64,000 bases of DNA from JAABVY01 sp964496505 (lineage in GTDB: Bacteria; Zixibacteria; MSB-5A5; JAABVY01), in contig CAZBZV010000005.1 in assembly GCA_964496505.1 (NCBI GenBank), forward strand, positions 1 through 64,000, written 5' to 3'. The translations under genes were made by a program, and so were the position numbers. Under the pieces are notes generated by a model. The model did not search any database. It had not been told where the DNA came from and saw nothing but the letters and a program-made list of their open reading frames with translations. Positions 36,115 through 44,639 of this stretch are shown here, in pieces; position 1 is the stretch's first letter, and the number at the start of each line of letters is the position of its first letter.

Positions 36115-36912
36115 ATGCCTGAACTGCCTGATGTTGAAGTTTTCAGAAAATATTTGAACAGGACAGCCTTAAACAAGAAAATCGACAAGGTCGAAGTTAA
36201 AGATAAAGATGTACTTGAGGAAATCAGCGCCCAAAGCCTTCAGAGAAAGATTAAGGGCGCCAAATTCAAAGAGACAGACCGCCTGGGCAAGTATATGTTT
36301 GTGAGATTCGACAAAAAAGGCTGGCTGGTACTGCATTTCGGTATGACCGGATTCCTGCGCTATTATAAGAATGAGAAAGAGGAGCCGGAGCACGTCCGTG
36401 TGATCTTCAACTTTGCCAACGGTTACAAACTGGCATTCGATAATCAGAGAAAACTCGGTAAGGTGGATATAGCCGATAGTATTGAAGAGTATGCCGAGAA
36501 GAATGAGATTGGGCCGGATGTTTTAAAAGATGATTTTGATCTCACAAGATTCCGTGAGATAATGGCTCAAAAGCGGGGATTGATAAAATCCACTCTTATG
36601 GATCAAAAGTCGATGGCAGGGATCGGTAATATCTATTCGGATGAAATCCTGTTCAGGGCAAAAATTCATCCCGCCAGCAAGACCGAAAAGCTTGATGATA
36701 AGCAGGTTAAGAAGATATTCAGGGCGCTTAAGACAGTTTTGAAAAAAGCTGTGGAAGCGGAGGTTGATCCGCAGAAGATGCCGCGGTCATATCTTCTGCC
36801 GAATCGTGAAGACGGTCATAAATGCCCCAAATGCGATGGTAAAATCAAGAGCAGGAAGTTTTCAGGACGGACCGGTTATTATTGCAATAAGCATCAAAAA
36901 CAATTAACCTGA
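36115..36912 (+). CDS. mutM: Formamidopyrimidine-DNA glycosylase (Fpg/MutM)
   Basis: Fpg removes oxidised purines from DNA and nicks the strand. The 265-residue protein begins MPELPDVE, giving the catalytic Pro2 and Glu3, and has the conserved Lys in RLGKYMFVRF. The helix-two-turn-helix segment (MAGIGNIYSDEILFRAKIHP) is intact. The C-terminal zinc finger is CPKC followed by CNKH, so the fourth ligand is histidine instead of the usual cysteine; it could still bind zinc. Gene length is normal. A terminator follows. Confidence 0.94.
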   Translation: MPELPDVEVFRKYLNRTALNKKIDKVEVKDKDVLEEISAQSLQRKIKGAKFKETDRLGKYMFVRFDKKGWLVLHFGMTGFLRYYKNEKEEPEHVRVIFNFANGYKLAFDNQRKLGKVDIADSIEEYAEKNEIGPDVLKDDFDLTRFREIMAQKRGLIKSTLMDQKSMAGIGNIYSDEILFRAKIHPASKTEKLDDKQVKKIFRALKTVLKKAVEAEVDPQKMPRSYLLPNREDGHKCPKCDGKIKSRKFSGRTGYYCNKHQKQLT

Positions 36913-36927
36913 TAACAGAGATAATAC

Positions 36928-36951
36928 AAAAAGTAGATTAGTCTACTTTTT
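36928..36951 (+). terminator. Terminator between mutM and the hydrogenase operon
   Basis: AAAAAGTAGA (36928-36937) pairs with TCTACTTTTT (36942-36951) around TTAG. The A-run and U-run make it usable from either strand. Confidence 0.75.
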
Positions 36952-36953
36952 GC

Positions 36954-36982
36954 TTGACAGGCAATGAATTGTGCGCTAATAT
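36954..36982 (+). promoter_or_regulatory. Sigma-70-like promoter of the hydrogenase operon
   Basis: TTGACA (36954-36959), a 17-bp spacer and TAATAT (36977-36982) form a near-consensus promoter with a predicted start near 36989, directly after the upstream terminator. Confidence 0.75.
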
Positions 36983-36991
36983 ACGTATGAT

Positions 36992-37009
36992 TTGTGAAAT
37001 ATATCACAA
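36992..37009. promoter_or_regulatory. CRP/FNR-superfamily type operator
   Basis: TTGTGA and TCACAA form a perfect palindrome with a six-base spacer (AATATA), the classical CRP-class site. It sits just downstream of the predicted transcription start, where binding should repress. A further half site, TTGTGA, follows at 37014-37019 just ahead of the ribosome-binding site. Confidence 0.65.
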
Positions 37010-37031
37010 TATTTTGTGAAGGATGTAACTC

Positions 37032-38168
37032 ATGATTCTGGCGGTCGAAAAGAAAGACTTCCAGAGCTTGTTTGATGCTCTAAGCTCCGAAAATTATCAG
37101 ATAATAGGGCCGACTGTTGATCACGAGTCCATGATTTACGATGAAATATCGGGCGTTGATGATCTTCCGGTCGGATATACCGATGAGCAGGATGGCGGAA
37201 AATACCGGCTGGTAAAGAGCGATCGAGAGGCATATTTCGATTATGTAGTGGGGCAGCATACCTGGAAAAGATTTCTCTATCCACCTGATAAGAAGCTGTT
37301 TGAATTGAAGCGCAAGGGCAATGGTTTTGAAGTAATTGATAATAAGCAGGAAATACCAAAGCGTGCATTTATCGGTGTACGCGCCTGCGAGATAGAGGCG
37401 ATTCGTGTACAGGACAAGATATTATTGGAAGGGCCGTATAAGGATGCGGATTATGAGAAGTGCCGAAAGAATATCTTTATCGTAGCGGTAAACTGCGCCA
37501 GTCCCGGCGGAACCTGTTTCTGCACATCTATGGGTACAGGACCCAAAGCTGCAAATGGATTCGATCTGGTGGTAACCGAAGTTTTTGATGATAATGATCA
37601 TTATTTTCTGATCGAGTCTGGATCCAACTCGGGCGAGAATATCCTGAAAAATGTCAAAGGCAGAGAAGCCGGTGAAAAACAGATTCAGGCTGCCGAGCGG
37701 ATTATGACAGAGGCTAAGGATAAGATGGGCAGGGAGCTTGAAACCGAAGGCATAAGAGAACTGCTCTATCGCAATTTCGAAAATCCGCGCTGGGATGAGG
37801 TCGCCCATAGATGTTTGAATTGCGGAAACTGCACTCTTGTTTGCCCGACCTGCTTTTGTGTGAATATAAAGGATATGAGCGGACTCGAGGGTGATTCTGC
37901 ACAACGTTTGCGCAAATGGGATTCATGTTTTACGCTGGCTCATTCCTATATTTACGGCGGAAGTGTGCGCACCTCCGCCAAATCCCGATATCGTCAATGG
38001 CTGACGCATAAGCTGGCAAGCTGGATCGATCAGTTCGGCATGTCGGGCTGTGTGGGCTGCGGCAGATGCATTACCTGGTGCCCTGTGGGAATCGATATCA
38101 CAGAGGAAGCGCGGGCAATCCGTGAGAGCGAGAGAAAAGGCAAAGTTTCAGTGAGTAACGAGGAATAG
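37032..38168 (+). CDS. hydB: Sulfhydrogenase-type hydrogenase beta subunit (4Fe-4S protein)
   Basis: This 378-residue iron-sulfur subunit passes electrons between the [NiFe] core and the flavoprotein subunit. It resembles HydB of group 3b hydrogenases and anaerobic sulfite reductase subunit A: a middle domain with GVRACEIEAIRVQD and NCASPGGTCFCTSMGTGP, then two cysteine clusters, CLNCGNCTLVCPTCFC (near residue 261) and CVGCGRCITWCPVGID (near residue 339). It is the first gene of the hydrogenase operon, behind a promoter with a CRP-type site. Confidence 0.9.
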   Translation: MILAVEKKDFQSLFDALSSENYQIIGPTVDHESMIYDEISGVDDLPVGYTDEQDGGKYRLVKSDREAYFDYVVGQHTWKRFLYPPDKKLFELKRKGNGFEVIDNKQEIPKRAFIGVRACEIEAIRVQDKILLEGPYKDADYEKCRKNIFIVAVNCASPGGTCFCTSMGTGPKAANGFDLVVTEVFDDNDHYFLIESGSNSGENILKNVKGREAGEKQIQAAERIMTEAKDKMGRELETEGIRELLYRNFENPRWDEVAHRCLNCGNCTLVCPTCFCVNIKDMSGLEGDSAQRLRKWDSCFTLAHSYIYGGSVRTSAKSRYRQWLTHKLASWIDQFGMSGCVGCGRCITWCPVGIDITEEARAIRESERKGKVSVSNEE

Positions 38169-38172
38169 ATTT

Positions 38173-38640
38173 ATGGAGTCTCTGGCAAAAGTATTAACCG
38201 AACATCCTTTCTTAAAAGACCTGGATCAGCGTCATATCGATTTTATAACAGGCTGCGGCAAGAATGTTGTCTTCAAGAAGGATGAGTTTCTTTTCCGCGA
38301 AGGGGACGAGGCCAACGAATTCTTTTTTATCCGGCACGGTAGAGTTTTAATCGAAACCTATATTCCGGAAAAAGGTCCAGTGGCAATCCAGACCCGTCAA
38401 TCCGGTGATGTTACCGGATGGTCCTGGATGATTCCCCCTTATCACTGGCATTTTGATGCCCGTGCAATCGAACTTACCCGGGCGATTGCGCTGGACGGCA
38501 AATGCCTGCGCGACAAAATGGATGAAGATCATGAGCTCGGCTATTTGCTGATGAAGCGTTTCGCGACACTTATGGCCGAGCGTTTGGAAGCAACCCGGAT
38601 TCAACTTTTTGATATGTATGGCGGAACTACAAAAACCTGA
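38173..38640 (+). CDS. Cyclic-nucleotide-binding-domain protein without HTH
   Basis: This 155-residue protein is a single CRP-like beta-roll (FKKDEFLFREGDEANEFFFI, GRVLIETY, QSGDVTGWSWMIPPY) followed by a C-terminal helix (LLMKRFATLMAERLEATR) and ends before any helix-turn-helix. It therefore cannot bind DNA as CRP does. The phosphate-binding cassette departs from the usual GE-L-RAA pattern, so the ligand is uncertain. It lies between the beta and gamma subunit genes and overlaps or abuts the latter, which suggests it is a subunit or allosteric regulator of the hydrogenase. Confidence 0.85.
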   Translation: MESLAKVLTEHPFLKDLDQRHIDFITGCGKNVVFKKDEFLFREGDEANEFFFIRHGRVLIETYIPEKGPVAIQTRQSGDVTGWSWMIPPYHWHFDARAIELTRAIALDGKCLRDKMDEDHELGYLLMKRFATLMAERLEATRIQLFDMYGGTTKT

Positions 38641-38641
38641 A

Positions 38642-39484
38642 ATGGCAGTCGGGATCAATGATGACCCGATGATGCCCCGGCAGTTCAAGATTCAGCGTTT
38701 TAAACGCGATACCGTTGACACCTTTTCCATGGAATTGAAGCCTGCCGCCGGTCCAAAGGAATTTAATTTCCTGCCCGGGCAGTTCAATATGCTCTATGTC
38801 TTCGGTGTGGGCGAGGTGCCGATATCGATCAGCGGCGATCCCACCAAACCGGAAAAGCTGGTGCATACAACCCGTGCCGTTGGTAATGTCACCAATGCTA
38901 TGGATAACCTGAAAAAAGGTCAGACAATCGGAGTGCGCGGGCCGCTGGGAACAAGCTGGCCGGTTGATGAGGCTCAGGGCAATGATGTTGTCCTGGTGGC
39001 CGGCGGTATCGGTATGGCGCCGCTTCGTCCGGTAATGTATTATCTTCTGGCGCACAGGGAAAGCTACGGCAAAGTGGTGCTTTTATACGGTACCAGAACG
39101 CCCGGTGATATCCTTTTCCAGAAGGAGCTGGAGAAATGGCGCTCGCGTCTGGATCTGGAGATACATATCACGGTCGACCGCGGTACCGGATCATGGCGCG
39201 GCAATGTTGGAGTTGTCACGAATTTGATCGAGAGAGCGCCGTTCGATCATCTGAACTGCACCGCCATGGTTTGCGGCCCGGAGATCATGATGCGCTTCAG
39301 TGCGCTGGGACTTCAGAAACGGGGAGTTGACGGCAAGGATATTTATGTCTCGATGGAGCGCAATATGAAATGCGGAATCGGTCTCTGCGGGCATTGCCAG
39401 ATTGGCAATATATTCGTATGCAAGGACGGCCCGGTTTTCAGGTATTCCGACATCAGGGAGGTATTCACCAGGAGAGAGTTCTGA
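38642..39484 (+). CDS. hydG: Sulfhydrogenase-type hydrogenase gamma subunit (FAD/NAD(P) oxidoreductase)
   Basis: This 280-residue flavoprotein passes electrons to or from NAD(P). It has the ferredoxin-reductase layout: FAD-binding barrel (FLPGQFNMLYVFGVGEVPIS), nucleotide-binding domain (VVLVAGGIGMAPLRPVMYYL) and a C-terminal [2Fe-2S] site (CGIGLCGHCQIG, then FVCKDGPVF). An in-frame ATG at 38618 would add eight residues and overlap the upstream gene; neither start has a clear ribosome-binding site, so the start is uncertain. The delta subunit starts one base after its stop codon. Confidence 0.92.
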   Translation: MAVGINDDPMMPRQFKIQRFKRDTVDTFSMELKPAAGPKEFNFLPGQFNMLYVFGVGEVPISISGDPTKPEKLVHTTRAVGNVTNAMDNLKKGQTIGVRGPLGTSWPVDEAQGNDVVLVAGGIGMAPLRPVMYYLLAHRESYGKVVLLYGTRTPGDILFQKELEKWRSRLDLEIHITVDRGTGSWRGNVGVVTNLIERAPFDHLNCTAMVCGPEIMMRFSALGLQKRGVDGKDIYVSMERNMKCGIGLCGHCQIGNIFVCKDGPVFRYSDIREVFTRREF

Positions 39485-39485
39485 T

Positions 39486-40265
39486 ATGGCCAAAAAGCGC
39501 AAACCGAAATTAGCAGTATGGAAATTCGCCTCCTGCGACGGCTGTCAGCTCAGCCTGCTCGATTGCGAGGATGAGCTCCTGACTGTGGCCGATAAAATCG
39601 AGATCGCCAATTTCCCCGAGGCCACGCGCACGGTTATACGGGGGCCTTATGATCTTTCGCTGGTGGAGGGATCTATTACCACCCCCCATGATGCCGAGCG
39701 AATTCACAAAGTGCGCCGGGCTTCCAAGGTCCTGGTAACGATCGGAGCCTGCGCCACTGCAGGTGGGATACAGGCGCTCAGGAATTTCAAAGATGTAAAG
39801 GATTTTGTTGATATAGTATATGCCACCCCGGAATATATCGAGACTCTTAATAAATCCACTCCGATTTCGGATCATGTTTTCGTCGACTATGAACTGCGCG
39901 GCTGCCCGATAAATAAATATCAATTGCTGGAGCTTATAAGTGCGGTTCTGATCGGCAGGAAGCCGATCATTCCGCAATATAGCGTATGTATGGAATGCAA
40001 GCGCAAGGGCAATATCTGTGTTATGGTGGCTCACGGCACCCCCTGTCTCGGCCCGGTTACGCAGGCGGGATGCGGGGCCTTGTGCCCTTCGTACAATCGC
40101 GGTTGCTACGGCTGTTTCGGCCCCAAGGAGACTCCCAACACGAATTCACTGGCCGAATGGCTTAAGGGTCTGGATGTTCCCGGCGAGGATATAATCCGGG
40201 TATTTCGGAATTTCAATGCCTATGCCGATCCATTCCGGAAGGAGAGTGAGGCCCATGAAAGGTAA
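39486..40265 (+). CDS. hydD: Sulfhydrogenase-type hydrogenase delta (small) subunit
   Basis: This 259-residue protein is the small [NiFe]-hydrogenase subunit related to the 20-kDa subunit of complex I. It holds the proximal iron-sulfur cluster through FASCDGCQLSLLDCE (residues about 13-27), TIGACATAGG and further cysteines around ECKRKGNICVM, CLGPVTQAGCGALCPSYNRG. It lacks a Tat signal, so the enzyme is cytoplasmic. I start it at 39486 (MAKKRKPKLAVW); upstream in-frame codons overlap hydG. Its end overlaps hydA by 11 bases. Confidence 0.94.
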   Translation: MAKKRKPKLAVWKFASCDGCQLSLLDCEDELLTVADKIEIANFPEATRTVIRGPYDLSLVEGSITTPHDAERIHKVRRASKVLVTIGACATAGGIQALRNFKDVKDFVDIVYATPEYIETLNKSTPISDHVFVDYELRGCPINKYQLLELISAVLIGRKPIIPQYSVCMECKRKGNICVMVAHGTPCLGPVTQAGCGALCPSYNRGCYGCFGPKETPNTNSLAEWLKGLDVPGEDIIRVFRNFNAYADPFRKESEAHER

Positions 40266-41544
40266 ATCGATTAAAGTAGATTACCTGGCCCGTGTCGAAG
40301 GCGAGGGCGGGATTCATATTAAGGTCCGGGGTGATCAGGTCAAGGATGTTAAGCTGAATATCTTCGAGCCACCCAGATTTTTCGAGGCCTTTCTGCGCGG
40401 AAGAAAATTTACCGAGGCGCCGGATATCACAGCTCGTATCTGCGGAATCTGCCCGATTGCCTATATGATGAGCGCCTGCCATGCAATGGAGATGGCCTGC
40501 GGAGTGAAAGTCGAGGGGCCGATTCGTGATTTAAGACGGTTGATCTATTGCGGTGAATGGATCGAATCTCACGGACTTCATATATATATGCTGCATGCTC
40601 CCGATTTTTTAGGCTATGATGATGCGATTAAGATGGCCAAGGATCACGGCGATGTTGTCAAGCAGGGCCTGAAGCTGAAAAAGATCGGCAATGATTTGAT
40701 GGTACTTCTGGGAGGACGGGAAATCCATCCTATCAATGTTCGTGTGGGCGGATTTTACAAAGTCCCGAAAAAGAAGGACCTGTGTGATATTGCCGAGCAG
40801 TTGAAATGGGCGCGTGAGGCGTCTCTGAAAACGGTTAAATGGGTTTCGACTTTCGATTTTCCCGATTTTGAGAGAGATTATGAATTCGTTTCGCTGAACC
40901 ATGAGAGTGAATATCCGATTGATGAGGGTAGGATAGCGTCCAATAAAGGTATTGACATTCCGGTTGAAGAATATCTGGAGCATTTTGAGGAATATCATGT
41001 CAAGCATTCGACCTCACTTCATGCATCGGTGAAGGAGCGCGGCGCTTATATGACCGGGCCGATGGCACGTTACGCTCTCAATTATAATAAGCTATCGAAG
41101 ACTTCTAAAGAAGCGGCAAAAGAAGCGGGTCTGGGAAAGGCCTGCAACAATCCCTTCAAGAGCATAATAGTAAGGGCGGTCGAGACCTTGTATGCCTGCG
41201 ACGAGGCGCTTCGGATTATCGAAAATTATGAGATGCCGGAGAAGCCGTTTGTGGATGTTGAGCCGAAAGAGGGAGTGGGACACGGTGCAACCGAAGCTCC
41301 GCGCGGAACTCTTTATCACAGATATAAAATTGACGAAAAGGGCGTTATAAAAGATGCTGTAATCATGCCGCCCACATCTCAGAACCAGCCCTCGGTTGAA
41401 GAGGATTTGACCGAATTCATATCGAAGAACCTGAATCTGCCTCATGATGAACTGACCTGGAAGTGCGAGCAGGCGGTTCGCAACTACGATCCCTGTATCT
41501 CCTGCTCATGCCATTTCCTGAAACTCACGATTGACCGTAAATAA
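40255..41544 (+). CDS. hydA: Sulfhydrogenase-type hydrogenase alpha (large, NiFe) subunit
   Basis: This 429-residue protein holds the nickel-iron active site where hydrogen is oxidised or made. The ligands are Cys63 and Cys66 in RICGICP and Cys414 and Cys417 in DPCISCSCH; RVEGEGG near residue 13 is also conserved. His420 is followed by nine residues, the peptide expected to be removed by the maturation protease encoded next. The subunit set hydBGDA marks a cytoplasmic, NAD(P)-linked group 3b enzyme, which may also reduce sulfur. I start it at 40255 (MKGKSIKVDYLARVEG), not at the in-frame 40216 ATG. Confidence 0.95.
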   Translation: MKGKSIKVDYLARVEGEGGIHIKVRGDQVKDVKLNIFEPPRFFEAFLRGRKFTEAPDITARICGICPIAYMMSACHAMEMACGVKVEGPIRDLRRLIYCGEWIESHGLHIYMLHAPDFLGYDDAIKMAKDHGDVVKQGLKLKKIGNDLMVLLGGREIHPINVRVGGFYKVPKKKDLCDIAEQLKWAREASLKTVKWVSTFDFPDFERDYEFVSLNHESEYPIDEGRIASNKGIDIPVEEYLEHFEEYHVKHSTSLHASVKERGAYMTGPMARYALNYNKLSKTSKEAAKEAGLGKACNNPFKSIIVRAVETLYACDEALRIIENYEMPEKPFVDVEPKEGVGHGATEAPRGTLYHRYKIDEKGVIKDAVIMPPTSQNQPSVEEDLTEFISKNLNLPHDELTWKCEQAVRNYDPCISCSCHFLKLTIDRK

Positions 41545-41555
41545 GGCGGACGCAT

Positions 41556-42035
41556 ATGTCAGATCAGGACCGCATACTAATCATAGGCGCCGGAAACGAG
41601 TTTCGTTCCGATGATGCTGTTGGTCCGGTGATTGCCAAGAAAATCTACCAGCTTTATCCCGAGCGAGTGAAATATGTCAAGGACATCAGTGATAGCACGA
41701 ATCTGATCGAACACTGGAAAAATCGTAAACATGTTTTCTTCGTGGATGCGGTATGCTCCAGGTCCGAGCCGGGGACGGTCTACCGTTTTGATGCATTAAA
41801 TGAGGAAATACCGGAAAATATCGGTTCAAATTTGTCGACACACACATTTAATCTGGGCGAGGCGATAGAACTTGCTCGGAGTCTCGAGAACCTTCCCGAA
41901 AACCTGATTGTTTACGGTATCGAGTGTAGAAATTTTGATTTTGGCCAATGCTTTTCGGAAGAAATCAAGCCGGCAATCAGCAAAGTCATTATCAAGCTCA
42001 AAAATGAAATCGATGAGATCGTTTACGTATCATGA
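41556..42035 (+). CDS. Hydrogenase maturation protease
   Basis: This 159-residue endopeptidase removes the C-terminal tail of the large subunit after nickel insertion. It has the HybD/HycI-type start ILIIGAGNEFRSDDAVGPVIAKKI with the metal-binding Asp/Glu, quoted here in part as GNEFRSDDAVGP, and the second site near HTFNLGEAIELA. It lies 11 bp after hydA and belongs to the same operon. Confidence 0.94.
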   Translation: MSDQDRILIIGAGNEFRSDDAVGPVIAKKIYQLYPERVKYVKDISDSTNLIEHWKNRKHVFFVDAVCSRSEPGTVYRFDALNEEIPENIGSNLSTHTFNLGEAIELARSLENLPENLIVYGIECRNFDFGQCFSEEIKPAISKVIIKLKNEIDEIVYVS

Positions 42036-42075
42036 TGAAGGCTTAATTGCAAGACGAGTGTTGATTACTTAACAC

Positions 42076-44385
42076 ATGAAAACAGATATTTCACATAAAC
42101 AGATAAAACGGCTAAGTCTAAGAATTGCCGGTGCGGTGCAGGGAGTCGGTTTTCGACCAACGGTCTACCGCATCGCAACTGATCTTGGGCTTTCGGGCTG
42201 GATTAACAATTCCGCCAATGGTGTGGAAATAGAGATCGAGGGGAATGCCATTGATGTTGATGCCTTTCCGCGGGTTCTGGAAGCTGAAAAGCCGATGCAT
42301 TCACAGATCGATAAGATTCTCAGGCGCGATATCAAACCTGAAGGCGGGTCGGGCTTCAGAATCATCGAAAGCGTATCCTCGGGGAGTAAAACCGCACTTA
42401 TGTTGCCGGATATCGCGACCTGCCCGGACTGTCTGAAGGAGATATTCGATCCCAAAGACAGACGTTTTATGTATTCCTTTACTAATTGCACAAACTGCGG
42501 ACCTCGTTACAGCATAATCGAAGACCTGCCGTATGACCGTGAAAAGACCACGATGAAGAATTTCGTGATGTGTAAGGAATGCCGCCGGGAATACGAGGAT
42601 CCGCTAAACCGCAGATTCCATGCCCAGCCCAATGCCTGCCCCAAATGCGGTCCACATCTGGAACTGTGGGATAAAAAGGGCAAAAAACTGGCCTCACATA
42701 CAGAAGCGCTTGAGCTGGCATGCGAGGCTATTCTGGACGGGGAGATACTTGCTCTTAAAGGCCTGGGCGGATTTCAACTGATTGTGGATGCGGAAAATTA
42801 CCAGGCGGTCAGACGTCTGAGAAGCCTGAAGGGCCGGGAGAAAAAGCCGTTTGCGCTTATGTATCCTGAGCTTGAGATGATTAAAGACGACTGCGATGTC
42901 AGCGGGCTCGAGGAAAAACTTCTCACATCCTCCGAAGCTCCAATAGTGCTTTTAAAACGCAAGCGTTTTGACCTGACAAACTCGCCCCGAGTATTTAGGG
43001 ATGTCGCGCCCGATAATCCGTATCTCGGAATCATGCTGCCCTATACACCCCTGCATCATATCCTGATGTATAAGCTGGGAAGGCCGATTGTAGCTACCAG
43101 CGGAAATTTATCAGAGGAGCCGATTTGTACCGATGAAAAAGAGGCATTGGAGAGGCTTTCGGGCATTGCTGATATTTTTCTGGTACATAATCGTCCGATT
43201 GCACGGCATATGGATGATTCGATTGTGCGGATAATCGGGGGACGCGAAGTCGTATTAAGAAGGGCACGCGGATATTCTCCTTTGCCGGTAAAGACTAAAA
43301 GCAATTTTAAACGATGCCTGGCAGTGGGGGCAAATCAGAAAAACACGATAGCGATAAGTTCGGATGATAACATTTTCATCAGCCAGCATATAGGCGACTT
43401 AGATACTAAATTGTCAGTGAATACATTTAAGAAGACGATAGATTCACTCTCCGGCATCTACGATTTCAAGCCGGAAATTATAGTCTGCGACAAACATCCG
43501 GACTACCACTCTACAAAATATGCCGAGGGCAGCGGGTTGCCTTTGGTTCGGGTGCAGCACCATTATGTCCATATCCTGAGCTGTATGGCTGAAAATAATC
43601 TGAGCGGTGATGTGCTGGGCGTTGCCTGGGATGGTACGGGCTATGGCGATGACGGCACGATCTGGGGAGGGGAATTTCTGGCGGTGGATGATAAATCGTA
43701 TGAGCGTATTGCGCATCTGCGGACATTCCCGCTTCCCGGCGGTGAAAGAGCGGTACTTGAGCCTCGACGATCGGCTCTGGGAGTTTTGTACGAAATTTAT
43801 GGCCGCGATATAATCAGTATTGAAGATAATAATCCGCTTGACCGATTCAGGCCGGAACAAAAACAGACGCTTCTGAGTGCGCTGCGGAAGGAAATTAACT
43901 GTCCGAAAACCTCGAGCATGGGACGGTTATTTGACGCGGTGGCATCGATTATCGGGCTTTGTCAGGAGATCGATTACGAGGGACAGGCGGCGATGCTTAT
44001 TGAATTTGCAGCCGAGAAGTCGGATGATTTGGAAGTTTATCCATTTGATGTTTTTAAAAAAGATTATACTCATATCATTGACTGGCAAAAGATGATTGAT
44101 GCAATTCGAACTGAATATGACAAGGGAATTTCCAGAAATATTATTGCGGCACGTTTTCATAATACACTGGCTGAAATGATTGTTGAGACTGCAAGGATTC
44201 ATAATAGGAAGGATGTTGTTTTATCGGGCGGATGTTTTCAGAATAAACTATTGACTGAGAAAGCGATCGAGCGCTTAAAGGATGAGGATTTTGTGCCGCA
44301 CTGGCACAAACTGATTCCCCCCAACGACGGCGGTATCGCTTTGGGACAGATAATGGCCGCATCAGGGCAAAATCAGGCGGAGTAA
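42076..44385 (+). CDS. hypF: Carbamoyltransferase HypF
   Basis: HypF makes the cyanide ligand precursor for the active-site iron by activating carbamoyl phosphate and transferring it to HypE. The 769-residue protein shows all expected parts in order: acylphosphatase domain (RIAGAVQGVGFRPTVYRIA, residues about 13-31), two zinc-finger motifs (CPDCLKEIF, CTNCGPRYS, CKECRREYED, CPKCGPHL), YrdC-like domain and Kae1-like domain (VQHHYVHILSCMAENN and VAWDGTGYGDDG). Length is normal. Confidence 0.96.
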   Translation: MKTDISHKQIKRLSLRIAGAVQGVGFRPTVYRIATDLGLSGWINNSANGVEIEIEGNAIDVDAFPRVLEAEKPMHSQIDKILRRDIKPEGGSGFRIIESVSSGSKTALMLPDIATCPDCLKEIFDPKDRRFMYSFTNCTNCGPRYSIIEDLPYDREKTTMKNFVMCKECRREYEDPLNRRFHAQPNACPKCGPHLELWDKKGKKLASHTEALELACEAILDGEILALKGLGGFQLIVDAENYQAVRRLRSLKGREKKPFALMYPELEMIKDDCDVSGLEEKLLTSSEAPIVLLKRKRFDLTNSPRVFRDVAPDNPYLGIMLPYTPLHHILMYKLGRPIVATSGNLSEEPICTDEKEALERLSGIADIFLVHNRPIARHMDDSIVRIIGGREVVLRRARGYSPLPVKTKSNFKRCLAVGANQKNTIAISSDDNIFISQHIGDLDTKLSVNTFKKTIDSLSGIYDFKPEIIVCDKHPDYHSTKYAEGSGLPLVRVQHHYVHILSCMAENNLSGDVLGVAWDGTGYGDDGTIWGGEFLAVDDKSYERIAHLRTFPLPGGERAVLEPRRSALGVLYEIYGRDIISIEDNNPLDRFRPEQKQTLLSALRKEINCPKTSSMGRLFDAVASIIGLCQEIDYEGQAAMLIEFAAEKSDDLEVYPFDVFKKDYTHIIDWQKMIDAIRTEYDKGISRNIIAARFHNTLAEMIVETARIHNRKDVVLSGGCFQNKLLTEKAIERLKDEDFVPHWHKLIPPNDGGIALGQIMAASGQNQAE

Positions 44386-44390
44386 AATTT

Positions 44391-44639
44391 ATGTGTTTGG
44401 CAATACCGGGAAAGATATTGAGCATCGAAAATGAGGACTCGCTCATGCGTACCGGCAAGGTTAGCTTTGGCGGTGTGGTCAAAGAGGTGAACCTGTCGTT
44501 CGTGCCGGAAGCCGAAGTAGACAGCTATGTGATAGTGCATGCCGGATTTGCCATCAGCGAAGTTGACGAGGACGAGGCAAAGCGCGTATTTGAGTATCTG
44601 GATGAGATAGAGAAGATCGCAGAAGAGAATGACCGGTAA
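44391..44639 (+). CDS. hypC: Hydrogenase assembly chaperone HypC
   Basis: This 82-residue chaperone carries the iron-cyanide-CO group with HypD to the large subunit. It begins MCLAIPGKI, with the essential Cys2, and has VHAGFAISEVDEDEAKRV at the C-terminal half. The hypD start codon overlaps its stop codon by one base (TAATG). Confidence 0.97.
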   Translation: MCLAIPGKILSIENEDSLMRTGKVSFGGVVKEVNLSFVPEAEVDSYVIVHAGFAISEVDEDEAKRVFEYLDEIEKIAEENDR

